A stretch of DNA of 64,000 nucleotides, from the NCBI GenBank assembly GCA_019914995.1, contig CM034131.1, positions 6,790,501 to 6,854,500 of the forward strand, written 5' to 3'. Below, piece by piece: positions 50,041 to 62,085 of the stretch. A program made the translations under genes and the position numbers. The stretch's first letter is position 1. Each line of letters begins with the position of its first letter. Origin of the DNA: Acanthochlamys bracteata. Taxonomy: Eukaryota; Streptophyta; Magnoliopsida; Pandanales; Velloziaceae. Below the pieces are notes generated by a model. That model was given only the letters and a program-made list of their open reading frames with translations. It was not told the DNA's origin and searched no databases.

Positions 50041-50271
50041 CAGTCCAGTGAGGTTTATAATCCGAACCCGAACTCTGAGCGGCAGCAGTCTTTACCTTCT
50101 TCCTCCCCACGAAAGGAGAGACCCTGCTTTGCTTGATTGCTTCAGTTTTCTGCTTCGATTCTTCCTCAAATTATCTCGAGATCAAGAACAAACAAGAAAA
50201 GAATCCACTGCGCTTCAATTAATCTCGCTCGCTCTCTTACAGATCTTCAGTTTGTGGCGGTGATCTATCAG

Positions 50272-51038
50272 GTATGCTAAGCGGTTTGGCTTGTTCTCCG
50301 ATTGGAGTAAGAGGAGGCCTTTTGAACAAGACCTGTGCATTAAATTGATTTCTCTAGTCTCTGCCTCGTTGAATTTGGTCTATACGGATCTTTTAATTAT
50401 TTTTTTTTTTGTTTTGTGATTTAGAGACTGTAGTTCGTCTAGGATTTTCTCTGTCTTTATGCTGTATTATATTCTGAATTTTTTGTTTTAATTTCTCATT
50501 ACTTGTCGCTGGTGTAATTGTCAATGGGTTTCCATCTGATCACTGCAAGCTGTCGTTCAAATTTGAGCTTTTTGATTAAAGGGCGGATGGAAAATGTATG
50601 TGAATCCAATTTTTGTGATTAAGAATTTTGATATCAAGTTCGGAGAGTTGAGGAACTTGTAAAGTTAGGTTATCATGTTAATATATGCCTGACATGCTAA
50701 TTTATTCATCCTAATCATCCCATAATTAGCTAGTAAATAGGGGCCTGTTGCTAGACATGATAAAGGTAAAGACGTTGGCTTTCTTCAAGGTCGTAGAAGG
50801 TTTTGAAGGTCACAGTTCTAATATTGGAAAAGTTCTTCTATAGTCAAGCTTGATGCTCAATGAACTCTGATTTGCTAAAATTTTGTAACCATAGTTGAGT
50901 ATGCGAATGCCTAATTTAAATCTTAGGAAAGTAAAATTTAAAGTGCTTCATGTTACTGCTGCAATATGTAAGATTGAGTTGGAGGCAGATTTAGTGTTAA
51001 GACCTTGAATTTATATGCTCCTGAGTTCATTCTTGCAG
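50272..51038 (+). other. 5' UTR intron of the proteasome beta-2 gene
   Basis: The CT-rich leader ends at GATCTATCAG/GTATGC (50271/50272), and the acceptor TCTTGCAG/G precedes the start codon by one base. This gives a 767-bp leader intron. A first intron in the 5' UTR is common in plant housekeeping genes and often raises expression. The exact transcription start is not determined. Confidence 0.65.
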
Positions 51039-51039
51039 G

Positions 51040-54000
51040 ATGGCAAAGTCTGAGACAGATGTTCCTTTGAAGGGTGGATTTAGCTTTGACCTGTGTCGTC
51101 GCAATGAAATGCTGGTGAAGAAGGGTCTCCAACTTCCACCTTTCCGGAAGACTGGGACCACCATTGTCGGCCTTGTCTTTCAGGTATTCCTATCTATATG
51201 TCTGTTTCATCTAATGATGGGAAGTACTAGGTTTTAAATCTTTGCAGCTGGATCTGTTCTTTCCAAATCATTTCTAAGTGAGTTGTGATTGATTTCTGCT
51301 TCAGCATACTTTAATGGTTTGCACTGGCAGTAGTGACCGATTTGGATAGAATATCTTGAACTTTGTCTATCAGTTATTCTTTTTTCAGCAATTGTTAGCG
51401 ATATTCCAGTATTTGTAATTTTAGTGTTATTCATGTTCCTAGATCACTCCTTGTAGTATAGACTATAATAGCGCGATACTTTGCCATTCTGACTAATGCT
51501 AGGACTTGCTGGTGTTTATCTAGTACAACATCTGCAATTTAATGTTTGTTTTGGAGTTGACAGGTCGAACTGCTAGTTTTCGAATACGAGATATCCATCC
51601 TAGTCACTATGCATTTGCATGGGGAAATTCAATGTATTCCATGAGAGAAGTTTGTATGCTTAGTGTATATGCAGAAAATTCAGGAAAAAATTATATGCTT
51701 ACAGATGGATCATGATTTATACAAGAATGCTTAATCTGGAGGAAAGTTACTTTGTGTACTTATGTGTTCCTCTCTGGGTTGTTCTAAGAACTGTGTTCCC
51801 AACTTGCTTTGCATGGATAAAACAATTGAATGATTTAAACAAATAGGGCAGGCCGTGGTTCATGGTTATGTGGAGAACAGAAATGTCTTCCTTTTTTCTG
51901 GATAGTGTTAAAAGAAAAAGAAAAGATAATCCGAAGGATGGTACCATTAAGGTGGTGCTATTTCAACATTCACCATGATGATTAGCAGTATTTTAGCTTT
52001 TGCGTTGTGAATTTCCTGCAGTACTGATATAGAATGAGGTTTACAGGGTTTCCTACTTTTGTAGTTTTCTAGTTTACCAACAAAACTATTGAAGGTCAGC
52101 TGTTGGGTTGTTGAGTGGTTTAGCAGTTCTTCTACCAATCAAAAAAGAATATGCTATCAGTGTTGCAGAATAGCAGCAAATGTCTATCTTTGAAGGATAA
52201 TAGTCTATTGGCTGATAATTTACTGAGTTCTTTTACCAATTCAAACTTGAGATTGTTATACTTTTTTATTTTCTAGGGTGGTGTTATTCTTGGAGCAGAC
52301 ACAAGAGCTACTGAAGGGTATATTGTTGCTGATAAGAACTGTGAAAAGATACATTATATGGCACCAAATATTTATTGCTGCGGTGCTGGTACTGCTGCTG
52401 ATACAGAGGCTGTAACAGGTAGAGTTTGATTTTTCTATGCTGATAATTCTTATTGGTTCCGTGCAAAGAAAACATATGCCGCTTGCATTCATCAGCGACT
52501 TCGGCAACAAGTAGCTTTGGTTTTAAAGTTGGAATAACTTGTTATTTTGGTGCATCCGTCCTTTCCATGTTCTTGAATGGTTGACTTCTGGTATATGTTG
52601 CAACTTGCATGTTGCTTAATATCTTTATAATTTTTACTTAGTAAATCAAGACAGTTGTGCCATTCAGGCTGTAACTTTGGAGTATTGGTAGATTTACTCG
52701 GTCCAGCTATGTAATATACCAGCTCATATGTTGATATTGTCTCATTTGGTAATCCATGATTTGTCATTAATATGAATTCGTAGGTTATGCTGATATGTAT
52801 CTTGTCCAGATATGGTCAGCTCACAGCTACAGCTCCACCGTTATGCAACTGGGAGGGAATCCAGGGTGATCACTGCCCTTACTCTCTTAAAAACACATTT
52901 GTTCAGGCAAGTATGTTTTTTTTGCTCAAAAGATGCAAATTTAAGGGGTGAAGCATGTCTGTATTCTTATTGAATGGTTGTTGTCCCCTTAACAGTTACC
53001 AAGGTCATGTTAGTGCTGCCTTGGTCCTTGGGGGAGTTGATGTTACAGGACCTCACCTGCACACAGTGAGTCTTCCTCAAATGATTCATTTACTATTTGG
53101 TTTTTTCCAGCGGCTGATTGTCAGAATTGCATGGTTGATTTTTTACCTGGTGTTTCTGTGATGACATTTATATGCAGATTTATCCTCATGGCTCCACCGA
53201 TACGCTTCCATATGCTACTATGGGTTCTGGTTCTCTTGCCGCAATGTCTATATTTGAATCCAAGTATAAAGAGGGTCTCACAGTAAGTCTAATTTATACA
53301 TCAACTTGTCACTCATTCATACACCTTAGCATCAACAGTCTGTTAGCTCATTTTAGCATAGCAGTACTGTGCACAATAACAAAGTCCAGATACTTTGTCG
53401 TTCCCATAAGTTGGTAGTAAAAGATGCAAGCCTTAATAAGACAGAAGAAACTGAATTTTGGTTTCAAGCCTTAACTCATGTAAATTGTACCCTACTAGTC
53501 CAGTCTCTGAACAGTGACAACCTAGAAAATGCTGCAGGTTTATGTGTTTACCGTGTTTATTTTATTAAAGAAAGCTCAATCTGACACTTGGACTCTTGAA
53601 CCTACTAAACTAAACTTTTTTATCTATCTACAGAGGGATGAGGGGATAAATCTTGTTTGTGAGGCAATATGCTCTGGTATCTTCAATGACTTGGGAAGTG
53701 GCAGCAACGTTGATGTTTGTGTGATAACAAAGGTTCTCATAAGCTACTTCTTTTGGATAGGTTTGTATTCTTTTAGATTTTATGAACCTCCTCTGATTTA
53801 TTTGGTGTTTGTTCTGATACACAGAGTAATACAGAGTATCTGAGAAATTACCAGCTACCAAACCCTAGGACCTATATCAGTACCAGAGGTTACTCTTTTG
53901 CTAAGGGACATACTGGTGAGTGAAAATTTGGTGCTTTTACAAGATTATATCAAAACTGTCTACTTGAAGTAATAGGACATTTTGCCAATTGCAGAGGTTA

Positions 54001-54077
54001 TCTCCACCAAAATCACTCCCATATTGCCTGAGAAGAAGATAGAAACTACTGTTGGCGGCGATGCCATGGAAGAATAA
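51040..54077 (+). CDS. PBB: 20S proteasome subunit beta type-7 (beta-2)
   Basis: Eight coding exons (51040-51183, 52277-52418, 52810-52906, 52996-53065, 53178-53282, 53634-53732, 53825-53915, 53995-54077) give 276 residues. Beta-2 carries the trypsin-like activity of the 20S core. The propeptide runs to residue 39; the self-processing junction [11 protein letters not shown] leaves Thr40 as the N-terminal nucleophile. GADTRATEG, the [12 protein letters not shown] segment and the C-terminal tail with GGDAMEE match plant PBB proteins. All phases agree. Intron 3 has a GC donor (TTCAG/GCAAGT at 52907). The length is close to the 273-274 residues of Arabidopsis PBB1 and PBB2. The 3' flank contains two hairpin-forming repeats. 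Confidence 0.97.
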
Positions 54078-54352
54078 TGGTGCTAGCATGCTTTTGGTTT
54101 GAATTCTCATACAGAGTTGGTTTTATTGTAGAACTTTGAGCCTGAATCCTGTTGATCTGGATTTGAACTTACAACCTAAGCCAATGGACAAAATTGTTTT
54201 GGAGTGTTCAAGTTTATGGAATTATGGATAACAGCACTACTTCTTTTCTTAAATTCCTTCATATAAATAATTAATGCATTTTTATTTTTTTCGTTGGTTT
54301 GTAGTCTCAAGAATTTTAGATAATTAGTTTGTTGGATATATATATATATAGA

Positions 54353-54713
54353 GGGTGGGAATAGAGGCAGCATACTTTTAGGAGCATTTTAAAATTTTCA
54401 AATTTAATTTCTACCGTTAGATATGAAAATTATAGTTAGAAATACGGTAATAATATTTTAGATGAATTGAGCTAGGAATTGACTTTCATTTATTTTTTTT
54501 GATCAAAATGACATTAAAAAAAATATTTTTATTAAATTTTATTATTTATATTATTTAATTATGAGAATGGATAGAGGTCGATTTGAATTTCAATTGAGTT
54601 GAAATTTTGTTATTATATTTTTTACTAATAATTTTTTATATTTAATGGTGGTTGAATTTGGAACTCTATACCGAGAGAGGTGGTCCTAAAGGTAGGATGC
54701 TCTATCCCCACGC
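54353..54713. repeat. Fold-back repeat A downstream of PBB
   Basis: The left arm starts GGGTGGGAATAGAG and continues CATACTTTTAGGA. The reverse complement of the right arm starts GCGTGGGGATAGAG and continues CCTACCTTTAGGA. Inner arms also pair partly (CCGTTAGATATGAAAATT against AATTTTTTATATTTAATGG). No clear target duplication is seen, so the exact borders are tentative. Confidence 0.55.
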
Positions 54714-54739
54714 GTTGGCACACATTGATTCATATAAGT

Positions 54740-55030
54740 TCATATAAAATTTAAATTTTAATTTTCATCGTTAGATATGAAATAAGTGTCGATAAAATTT
54801 GAACTTAATTAGACTATGAATTAATTTTCGTTTAGCTTTTTGATCAAGATGACAGAAAAATAAAAAATAAAAATTACAAAACATAAAGAATTTTCTTTTC
54901 TATCATCTTGACCAAGAAATCGAATGGAGATTAATTTGTTATCTAATTAAGTTTAAATTCTGTTTGTATATTTTTATCTTATAATTTTATATCCAACAGT
55001 GAAGATGAATTTGAAGTTCTCGCCAGCTAA
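54740..55030. repeat. Fold-back repeat B downstream of PBB
   Basis: Arms of roughly 110 bp (about 54745-54852 and 54900-55025) pair with each other. ATCGTTAGATATGAAA pairs with a TTTATATCCAACAGTGA region, GAACTTAATTAGA with TCTAATTAAGTTTA, and TGATCAAGATGACAG with CTATCATCTTGACCA. The wording overlaps with repeat A, suggesting two copies of one family side by side. Confidence 0.6.
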
Positions 55031-55059
55031 AAATAATCGACTGAGTGTCTTTGCTGATG

Positions 55060-55094
55060 TGAGTGTTTATATATATATATATATATATATATAA
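55060..55094. repeat. (TA)n microsatellite
   Basis: An uninterrupted TA run of about 14 units lies just beyond fold-back repeat B. A TTA trinucleotide run follows at about 55178-55207. Confidence 0.9.
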
Positions 55095-55209
55095 AGTTTG
55101 ATAAATTTTAAAATTGATAAATAAATTGAAGGTAGAGTGAAGTAGAGCACTATCTGACAGTGCATTTGAAAAATACATTTTAATTTATTATTATTATTAT
55201 TATTATTAA

Positions 55210-56640
55210 AAAATTAAAAAATATTTTAAAATATTTTTTAATAAAAATTTTTATTTTAAAATCACTTTACGTCCCCTATAGTTAACTTCTTCAATGAGTT
55301 CAATATCTATTTCAGACGAGCATGTGGATATTAATTAAATCCTTACGTACGTATGTTTACTATTATAACATTTTAGCGTAATGCTATTTGTATTTGTTAG
55401 GGCAAAATGACTTTTGATTAACCCGAGGTCCACGTGATCCCACCCAGTCAACTAAAAAGATCCGTCTCCGCTAAGATGAAACGTATTAATTAATGAAAAC
55501 AGCTACTCTATGAATGATTTCATAATTATAAATGAATCATAATTATTGATACATTAATGTGATTTATTTATATAACATAAAATTTTAATATTGTATCAAC
55601 TAGATACTTTAGTTAACTACATATTGGATATCAATCCGGATACATGTTAGGATTAATTATTTACGTACACATCGATTATGAAGCACAAAACTCAAACATG
55701 AAAGTTTTAATTATTAGAAATATTATTGAATTATCATGTTTTACAACTATATATGATATGTTTTATATCATTAATGAACCACTGATCTTAATTTTTACAT
55801 CAATCATATTTAAATAATAATTATAGTTACGGTATATCAACTTTAAAAAATGCAAATTATTGAATTTTATTATATATATGAAGATTATTTATGTACTAGA
55901 TTACGCATGTGTTAAGATATAGTTGGTATCATTTTATGTGCTTAAAAATATAGAAAAAATAAGTGTTATAGAATTTTTGTAAAAAATTATAGAATATGAA
56001 TAAAGTATACATCATAAAATTATTATACATCAATTTTTTAAGCTGAAATATTTTATTTTAAAAAAAATTCAGTAAAACTATTTTTACTAAAAATATTTTT
56101 ATTTTAAATAATTTCAAACGATCTTTTAAATATATTTTCATATTGCATCACTGTATTCCGATGAGATAGAGCATATCCATTTCTTATAGATGCTCGATCT
56201 TATGAGTGCCTTCTAATATAGAGTTCGTTTTTAAATTGATTATTTTTACATAAGTTCATCAGTGCGTTATATTATTAAAACCTTATCAACCAAGTAGCCA
56301 ATTCAAAAGAAGACATTAAAACCACAAAAGCTTTATAAAATAATTACAACTTGATTAGAGGGCTGCTTCCAAGATAAACGAGCCAAAACTGTAAATCACG
56401 TTGTTCATCGGAGCACGTTGTTCAACTCTTGGACAGAGTTATTTTATTCTAAACTTCACGTTAATCGTTAGGCAAAAGGCTAAAAGTCCATACAAACACA
56501 GTGATTCTTCAGTCTTTTACATTGTTTAATAGTTTAATTTACTGCATGTTGTATTGCACCCTCGTGCATGGCCCTGATTTGGTGCGAAAGTATCAGGAAT
56601 TCTAAGACCTAGTCCACTTTTTAATTCATTAAGTAATCCA
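55210..56640. other. AT-rich upstream region of the plastid PPO gene
   Basis: No gene was recognised. The last few hundred bases should include the PPO promoter. The earlier part is AT-rich intergenic sequence. Confidence 0.5.
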
Positions 56641-56648
56641 TATTTCAT

Positions 56649-56656
56649 CTATATAA
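56649..56656 (+). promoter_or_regulatory. Candidate TATA box of the plastid PPO gene
   Basis: CTATATAA lies 57 bp before the start codon, which would give a short leader of about 30 bases. It is a motif match supported by position only. Confidence 0.55.
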
Positions 56657-56712
56657 TCTTCCCCAAATTCATTTTTTCTGATACTCAAGCTAAGCAAAAA
56701 AGCTAGCTAACA

Positions 56713-58542
56713 ATGGCTTCCATAATGATCAATAAAGCCACTACAAGCATTCGTCTTCCTTCTAGTACTTCCTCTGCGTGCCCCTTCCCTAACAGAAAAA
56801 CCACAACAGTCACTACTGCTCCATTTCACAAAAGAATCAATATCTCAAGTTCAATCTCATGCAGCAGCAGTAGTAGCAGCGACGGCAATATTAATATCGA
56901 TCGCCGGAACGTTCTTATTGGGCTCGGAGGTCTCTACGGAGCTTCTGCAGCTCCAAAAATATCACTGGCAGCACCTATTGCGGCTCCTGAACTAACAAAA
57001 TGCCATCAATCTGAGTCCGATGATGGCCAAGACATCACCTGCTGCCCGCCATCTGCTGCTTTAAACGTAACCGACTTCGTCCCTCCCGATCCTAAGTCGC
57101 CGCTCCGTGTACGTCCTGCTGCTCACCTCGTCGACGATGATTATATTGCAAAGTTCACAAAGGCTATTGCGCTTATGCGAGCGTTGCCTGCCGACGATCC
57201 GCGCAATTTCATGCAGCAGGCGAAGGTGCACTGCGCGTACTGCGACAACGCCTACGATCAAGTTGGCTTCCCTGACATGGAAATCCAGGTTCATGGCTCG
57301 TGGGCGTTCTTACCATGGCACCGGTGCTACCTCTACTTCTTTGAGAGAATTCTCGGGAAGCTGATTGGTGACGACAGCTTCGCGATGCCGTTCTGGAACT
57401 GGGACTCTCCAGATGGAATGAGATTTCCGGCGATGTACACCGATGCATCGTCGTCGCTGTTTGATTCCACCAGAAACCCACGTCACCAACCGCCGAGGAT
57501 TGTGGATTTGAACTATGGTGGCAGAGAGACAACGTTGTCGGAAGCGAGACTCATTGATCAAAACCTAAAGATTATGTACCGCCAGGTAAGACATAGACCA
57601 ATTTATTTCTAATGCCAGAAACCAGCAGTCTTCGCGGGTCGTTTTGTATTAATCGTATGAACATGATCCGTATACCATTTTGGCATGCAGATGGTTTCTT
57701 CCGCGCCGAGCACTCAACTGTTTATGGGTAACCCATACCGAGCCGGCGGAGACCCGTTAGGTCCTGGCTCGTTGGAAAACGTCCCACACGGACCGGTTCA
57801 TGTCTGGACCGGCGACGACATGAGCTTGCTGTACTCGGCAGCACGTGACCCGGTCTTCTACGCACACCATAGCAACATCGACCGGTTATGGACAGTCTGG
57901 AAAACTCTCCCCGGTGGCAGGAGAGTCAATCCTACTGACCCCGACTTTCTCAACTCAGCATTCATCTTCTACGACGAGAACGCTCAGCCTGTTCGCATCA
58001 AAATCAGCGACGTTCTTGACTCGAACAAGCTAAGATACACTTACGCAGACGTCGACGACGCTTGGACTAAGTCACGGCCGAGAGTAACGAGGGTTTTGAA
58101 CTCTTTGGGTCGTTCGCAAGAAGCGAAAGCTGCAGAGTTCGGAACACTGAAGTTTCCTTTAACGCTTGGGTCGTCGGCGGTGAGCACTAGAGTGAAGAGG
58201 CTACAGAAGTCGGCAGCGGCAAAAGGCGATGAAGTGCTTGTGGTTGATGATATTGAGGTAGCAGCAGATGAGTATGTCAAGTTTGATGTTTACATAAATG
58301 CGCCAGAGCACCACCATGAAGTCGGTGCAGCGGGGAGAGAGCTTGCCGGCAGCTTCGTGAACGTGCCGCATAAGCACCGGCACGGGAAGAAAAGGGAAAC
58401 GAAAGCTCAGTTGCTGCTATGTGTTGACGAGATACTGGAGGATTTGGGTGCTCAGGGAGATGAGAGCGTTGTTGTGACTCTGGTGCCTAAGTCCGGCCAT
58501 GGCAAGATCAAGATTGGTGGAATCAAGATGGATATCATTTGA
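56713..58542 (+). CDS. Polyphenol oxidase (catechol oxidase type), plastid-targeted
   Basis: Two exons (56713-57585 and 57691-58542) encode 574 residues. PPO oxidises o-diphenols to quinones with a dicopper centre. The N-terminus is a Ser/Thr-rich transit peptide followed by a twin-Arg, hydrophobic thylakoid-lumen signal (DRRNVLIGLGGLYGASA). The CuA site has H173, H194 (QVHGSW) and H203 (PWHR), with C177 as the likely thioether partner. The CuB site has H324 and H328 (HGPVH) and HH350-351 (FYAHHSNIDRLW). C-terminal PPO1_DWL and PPO1_KFDV domains follow; the DWL position reads DFL and KFDV is intact (EYVKFDVYIN). The length is typical of latent PPO precursors. The intron falls after MYRQ, as in the neighbouring PPO on the other strand. 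No inactivating change is seen. Confidence 0.95.
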
Positions 58543-59480
58543 ATATTTACTTGTGGAAGTCGTTGGTTTTTATCAAGTGATTGGGGTTTGAGTATTTGAT
58601 TTTCATATGTTTAGTTGTGCTTTGGGCTAGGGAATTTAGAATTTGAATAAGAAGTGAACCAAGTCTTGGTTTACTTATGTATAACAGTTTGATTGATCAA
58701 AAGCTTTTACCTTCTTAGATTGGAGAGCTTCTTCTCAGAATGATTTCTAATTTCTTTAGAGTCTGAAAAAATAGCTTAGTCAAATCTTGTCTACAGCATA
58801 TATTTAGTGAGAATCAAATGGTTGATTTTCTTATTTTGATCTATTTCTAACCGTTTGATAGACGGCAATCTCATTTCACTTCAAGGCAACCAACATTTAT
58901 CACTAGGGATTTTAAAAATCTCTCCTTCTATTTCTAATAGTTATCCAGTTTGATATATTTTTTTCCTTTAATTCCGATTTCGGTATGCTAACCAAAATAT
59001 TAATTAGATACATACGTTATGTAGTTTATGACTTGAAGTTGAGAATTGAATTGTATTCTTTTAACTAACAAGCTGATATAATCAGTGTTCAAAATTCTAA
59101 ATCTCTCAAATTAAAAAAGAAAAGTTAAATTAGCTGCATATATATTTGGGTGTTTACCGGAAACAGATCTGTAAACCAAGAGGTAAAAATTTTACAAAAA
59201 AAATTTAAATTTGATAAATCTAATGATTATGTAAATGTTTTGTTAATGTAGTTCATAAAATTGCAAAAAATCAAAAGTATTTCCTCAAAAATAAAATCCA
59301 ACTAAACTTATATATGTAACTAAACATTCTTTATTTTACCAATTGAATCCTTTTTTTATTACTTATAAATGCTATCATTATAATAAATAATTACACTGAA
59401 ATGAAGAGTGTACTAGTTAATTAGTTAGAAGAACAAAATAATCCAATCAACTTACTAATTTTAATTTTGATTCCATCAAT
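58543..59480. other. 3' flank between tail-to-tail PPO sequences
   Basis: It begins with the 3' UTR of the plastid PPO and continues as AT-rich sequence. No gene was recognised. Confidence 0.5.
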
Positions 59481-59487
59481 CTTGACT

Positions 59488-59815
59488 ATTCCATGGCACA
59501 AGTGTCACACAATGCTCACATCTTCTTGAAAAACCCATGTCCTCCACAAATCTCATGGATGCAGAGATTGAGCTGTGTTTTGATCTTGTTTCTCTTCCCA
59601 TGCCGGTGGTTGTGCGGCAAGTTCACAAAGCTTCCGGCTCTCTCTCGTCCTCCGGCTCCGACTTTAAGAGAGTGCTCCGGCGCGTTGACGTATACATCAA
59701 ACTTTACATTCTCATCTCCTTCAATCTCAATACCATCAAACACAAGCACTTTATGTTCTTGATCACTCTTTGCCCGTGCAGATTTCGGTACCCTCTTCAC
59801 TCTAGTGAGTTATAA
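59488..59815 (-). pseudogene. Polyphenol oxidase 3'-terminal fragment
   Basis: The minus strand encodes the C-terminal PPO domain only. It starts near KRVPKSARAKS and runs through ENVKFDVYVNAPEH, GAGGRERAGSFVNLPHNHRHGK and LCIHEI. It then loses frame before the expected VVTLVP end, which is readable in another frame at about 59495-59515. Both copper sites are missing. Its GAGGRERAGSFV segment matches the secretory-type PPO at 62086, while the NLPHNHRHGK part is nearer the plastid-type copy. It is a relic of a further gene of the cluster, in the same orientation as the right-hand PPO. Confidence 0.9.
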
Positions 59816-60059
59816 AATATTCACTTAAAATTCATTTCATCAATATATCTACTAACTATATCTTTAAATTCACAAAAAATAACTAAATCAACTTTGACTC
59901 AAATTTCTTTTATAAAACGTGGATCCACCTCAACATACTTAATACAATCATATTGTACTGAATTTATGACCAACATTTATTACTGTTTTATTATCATAAA
60001 ACAATTTTAAGAAATCTTTTATAGAAAAATCAAACTCCATCAACACTATTTAAAACTAT

Positions 60060-61480
60060 AAACATTTACAAACTCCATATGCCGTTCCTCGGTACTCAGT
60101 TTCACAATAAGATATAACAATTATTTTCTATTTGTTACTCCTCCACATGAGTAGATTACTATCGATAAATATAAAATAATTAGATGTTGAACACTTGTCT
60201 GTTTTATCTCCTACACTATATCAATATATCTATCTATATTTAAAAAATTATATTTTCTGAATAATAATTTTTTATATGGTGCTGAAATTAAATATTTCAA
60301 AATTTTATTCTCAGTTTTCATATGATTCAAATGCATAAACTGATTAACAACGCACATTTTATAAACTATATCATGGTAAATATGTGATACGTAAATTAAT
60401 CTACCAACTAATCGTCGCTGATATTTTTTTTATCTGCTGATACTTGATCATGGTGTTCTTCTAAATATGATTTTCAACAATTATTGTATATGCTGGTTTG
60501 TAATCAAACATTCATACTTTCGAAAATAAATGTAAGATATATTTTTTTTATATAAAAAAATACTTTATTTAGACCTCACTATTTCAATGCATAGAAAATA
60601 TTCAACTCTCCAAAAATTTTTATCTCAAATTTAGAGACTATATACTCATTTATATCTAATTTTTTTGTTATTATTGTACGTAACAATCATATCATCAATA
60701 TAAATTATCAAAGCGTTTATTTTATAATTCTGATTCTATAAAATTAATATATGATCAGCATTACTCTGACGATTATCATAACTACTCAATACTTGATTAA
60801 ATCTGTTGATCCATCTTCATGGAGATTGTTTTAGCCCATACAATAATTTTTTTTAGTTTGTAGACGAGCCAATTTTTTTCGATACATCATATCTAGGTAG
60901 GCAAATATATATTTTTTCTTCTAATTCACTATAAAGAAATACATTTTTTATATCAAACTGCTACAAGTACTAATTAAAATTTGCTGCTAGAGAAAGTAAT
61001 ACCCTGATGATATTAAATTTTACTACTGATGTAAAAGTTTCGTAATAATCCACTCTATAAATATGTGAGTATCACTTAACTACTAACCTTATTTTAAACC
61101 TCTCGATCGTTCCATATGATTTATGTTTGATGTTGTACACCTACTTACAATCAACTACTTTTTTTCTTTCTGATAGTGGTACTATCTACAAATCAAATTA
61201 GTTTGAAGAGTGTCTATCTCTTCATTCATAACCCAAGTTCACTTAGTATCAGATAAGAATTTTTTAGTACTAGTAGAAAGAGTCACAGTTTTTATCTGAT
61301 TAATGAATGCCATATATTGGACCTCCTGTGAGAAGATATATTATTAGTAATATGATATATGAAAATTTTTCTTCCGGTGAATATTTTAAAAAAATTTTCA
61401 TGATTTTCTATAGAACGTATCAACGATTTTCCTATAAAATCAACAAAATTTTGCTATAAATTTGCTCGGATATTCCATAT
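60060..61480 (-). mobile_element. Decayed Ty1/copia retrotransposon polymerase region
   Basis: On the minus strand, successive reverse-transcriptase segments are readable between stops and shifts. They are GTIERFKIRLVVK..YSHIY and VDYYETFTSVVK (about 61115-61015), QFDIKNVFLYSELEEKIYICLP (about 60961-60892, shown here as separate short motifs QFDIKN and LEEKIYICLP in the reading), VYKLKK with LYGLKQSP (about 60870-60815), and IIYIDDMIVT with the YxDD catalytic box (about 60715-60680). The order is that of a copia-type pol. No LTRs or intact frame were found. It separates the PPO fragment from the right-hand PPO. The borders are approximate. Confidence 0.8.
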
Positions 61481-61489
61481 CAAATTAAG

Positions 61490-62085
61490 GGTGTATTCTT
61501 TTTTTCGTTAAACTTTACTTTATTTTTATTAAAAATTTATTGTCAATTCATATTCAGCTATATAAAAAATACAAAAATTATTTACAATTTACTTTTAATC
61601 ATAAAAAATATAAATATTAAATTTATTTAATAATTATTTATAATATTTTATTTTATAATAAGTTATTTTTTTAGTAAGTCACTTACTTAAATAAAACGCA
61701 CACTAAATTAGTAAACCAACTTGTCATTAAATATATTTTTTTGAATATAGTTTTTCCAAAATTTTTGTTAGACATTATGTGCTTCTATCCGAGTAATACA
61801 GTAATATTAATAGCTCATCAAAATTTTGCACTGCGGTAAAAAACACCAAGTACGATTTCAATCTTGTAAAACAACATTAAAAAAATAATTAAAAAAACAG
61901 TTCATATTCTCTGGGTCAACAATCGAACGCTTTGCGTACACAAAGGATAACACAGTCTCTACCGTGCCATTTTCTTCCATATTGAAGTAACGATTTAAAA
62001 ATAGACTAAACAGCTGCTAAAATAATTAATGTTTTTAATATCAAAATATGTGAAGTGAATTGAAAATTCAAAATATTCTTGCGAT
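61490..62085. other. Region between copia remnant and secretory-type PPO
   Basis: AT-rich sequence with the presumed 3' UTR of the PPO on the minus strand. No other feature was recognised. Confidence 0.45.

Noticed and set aside
57061..57561. Several minus-strand frames inside PPO exon 1
   Set aside because: They are shadows of the GC-rich plus-strand PPO coding sequence.
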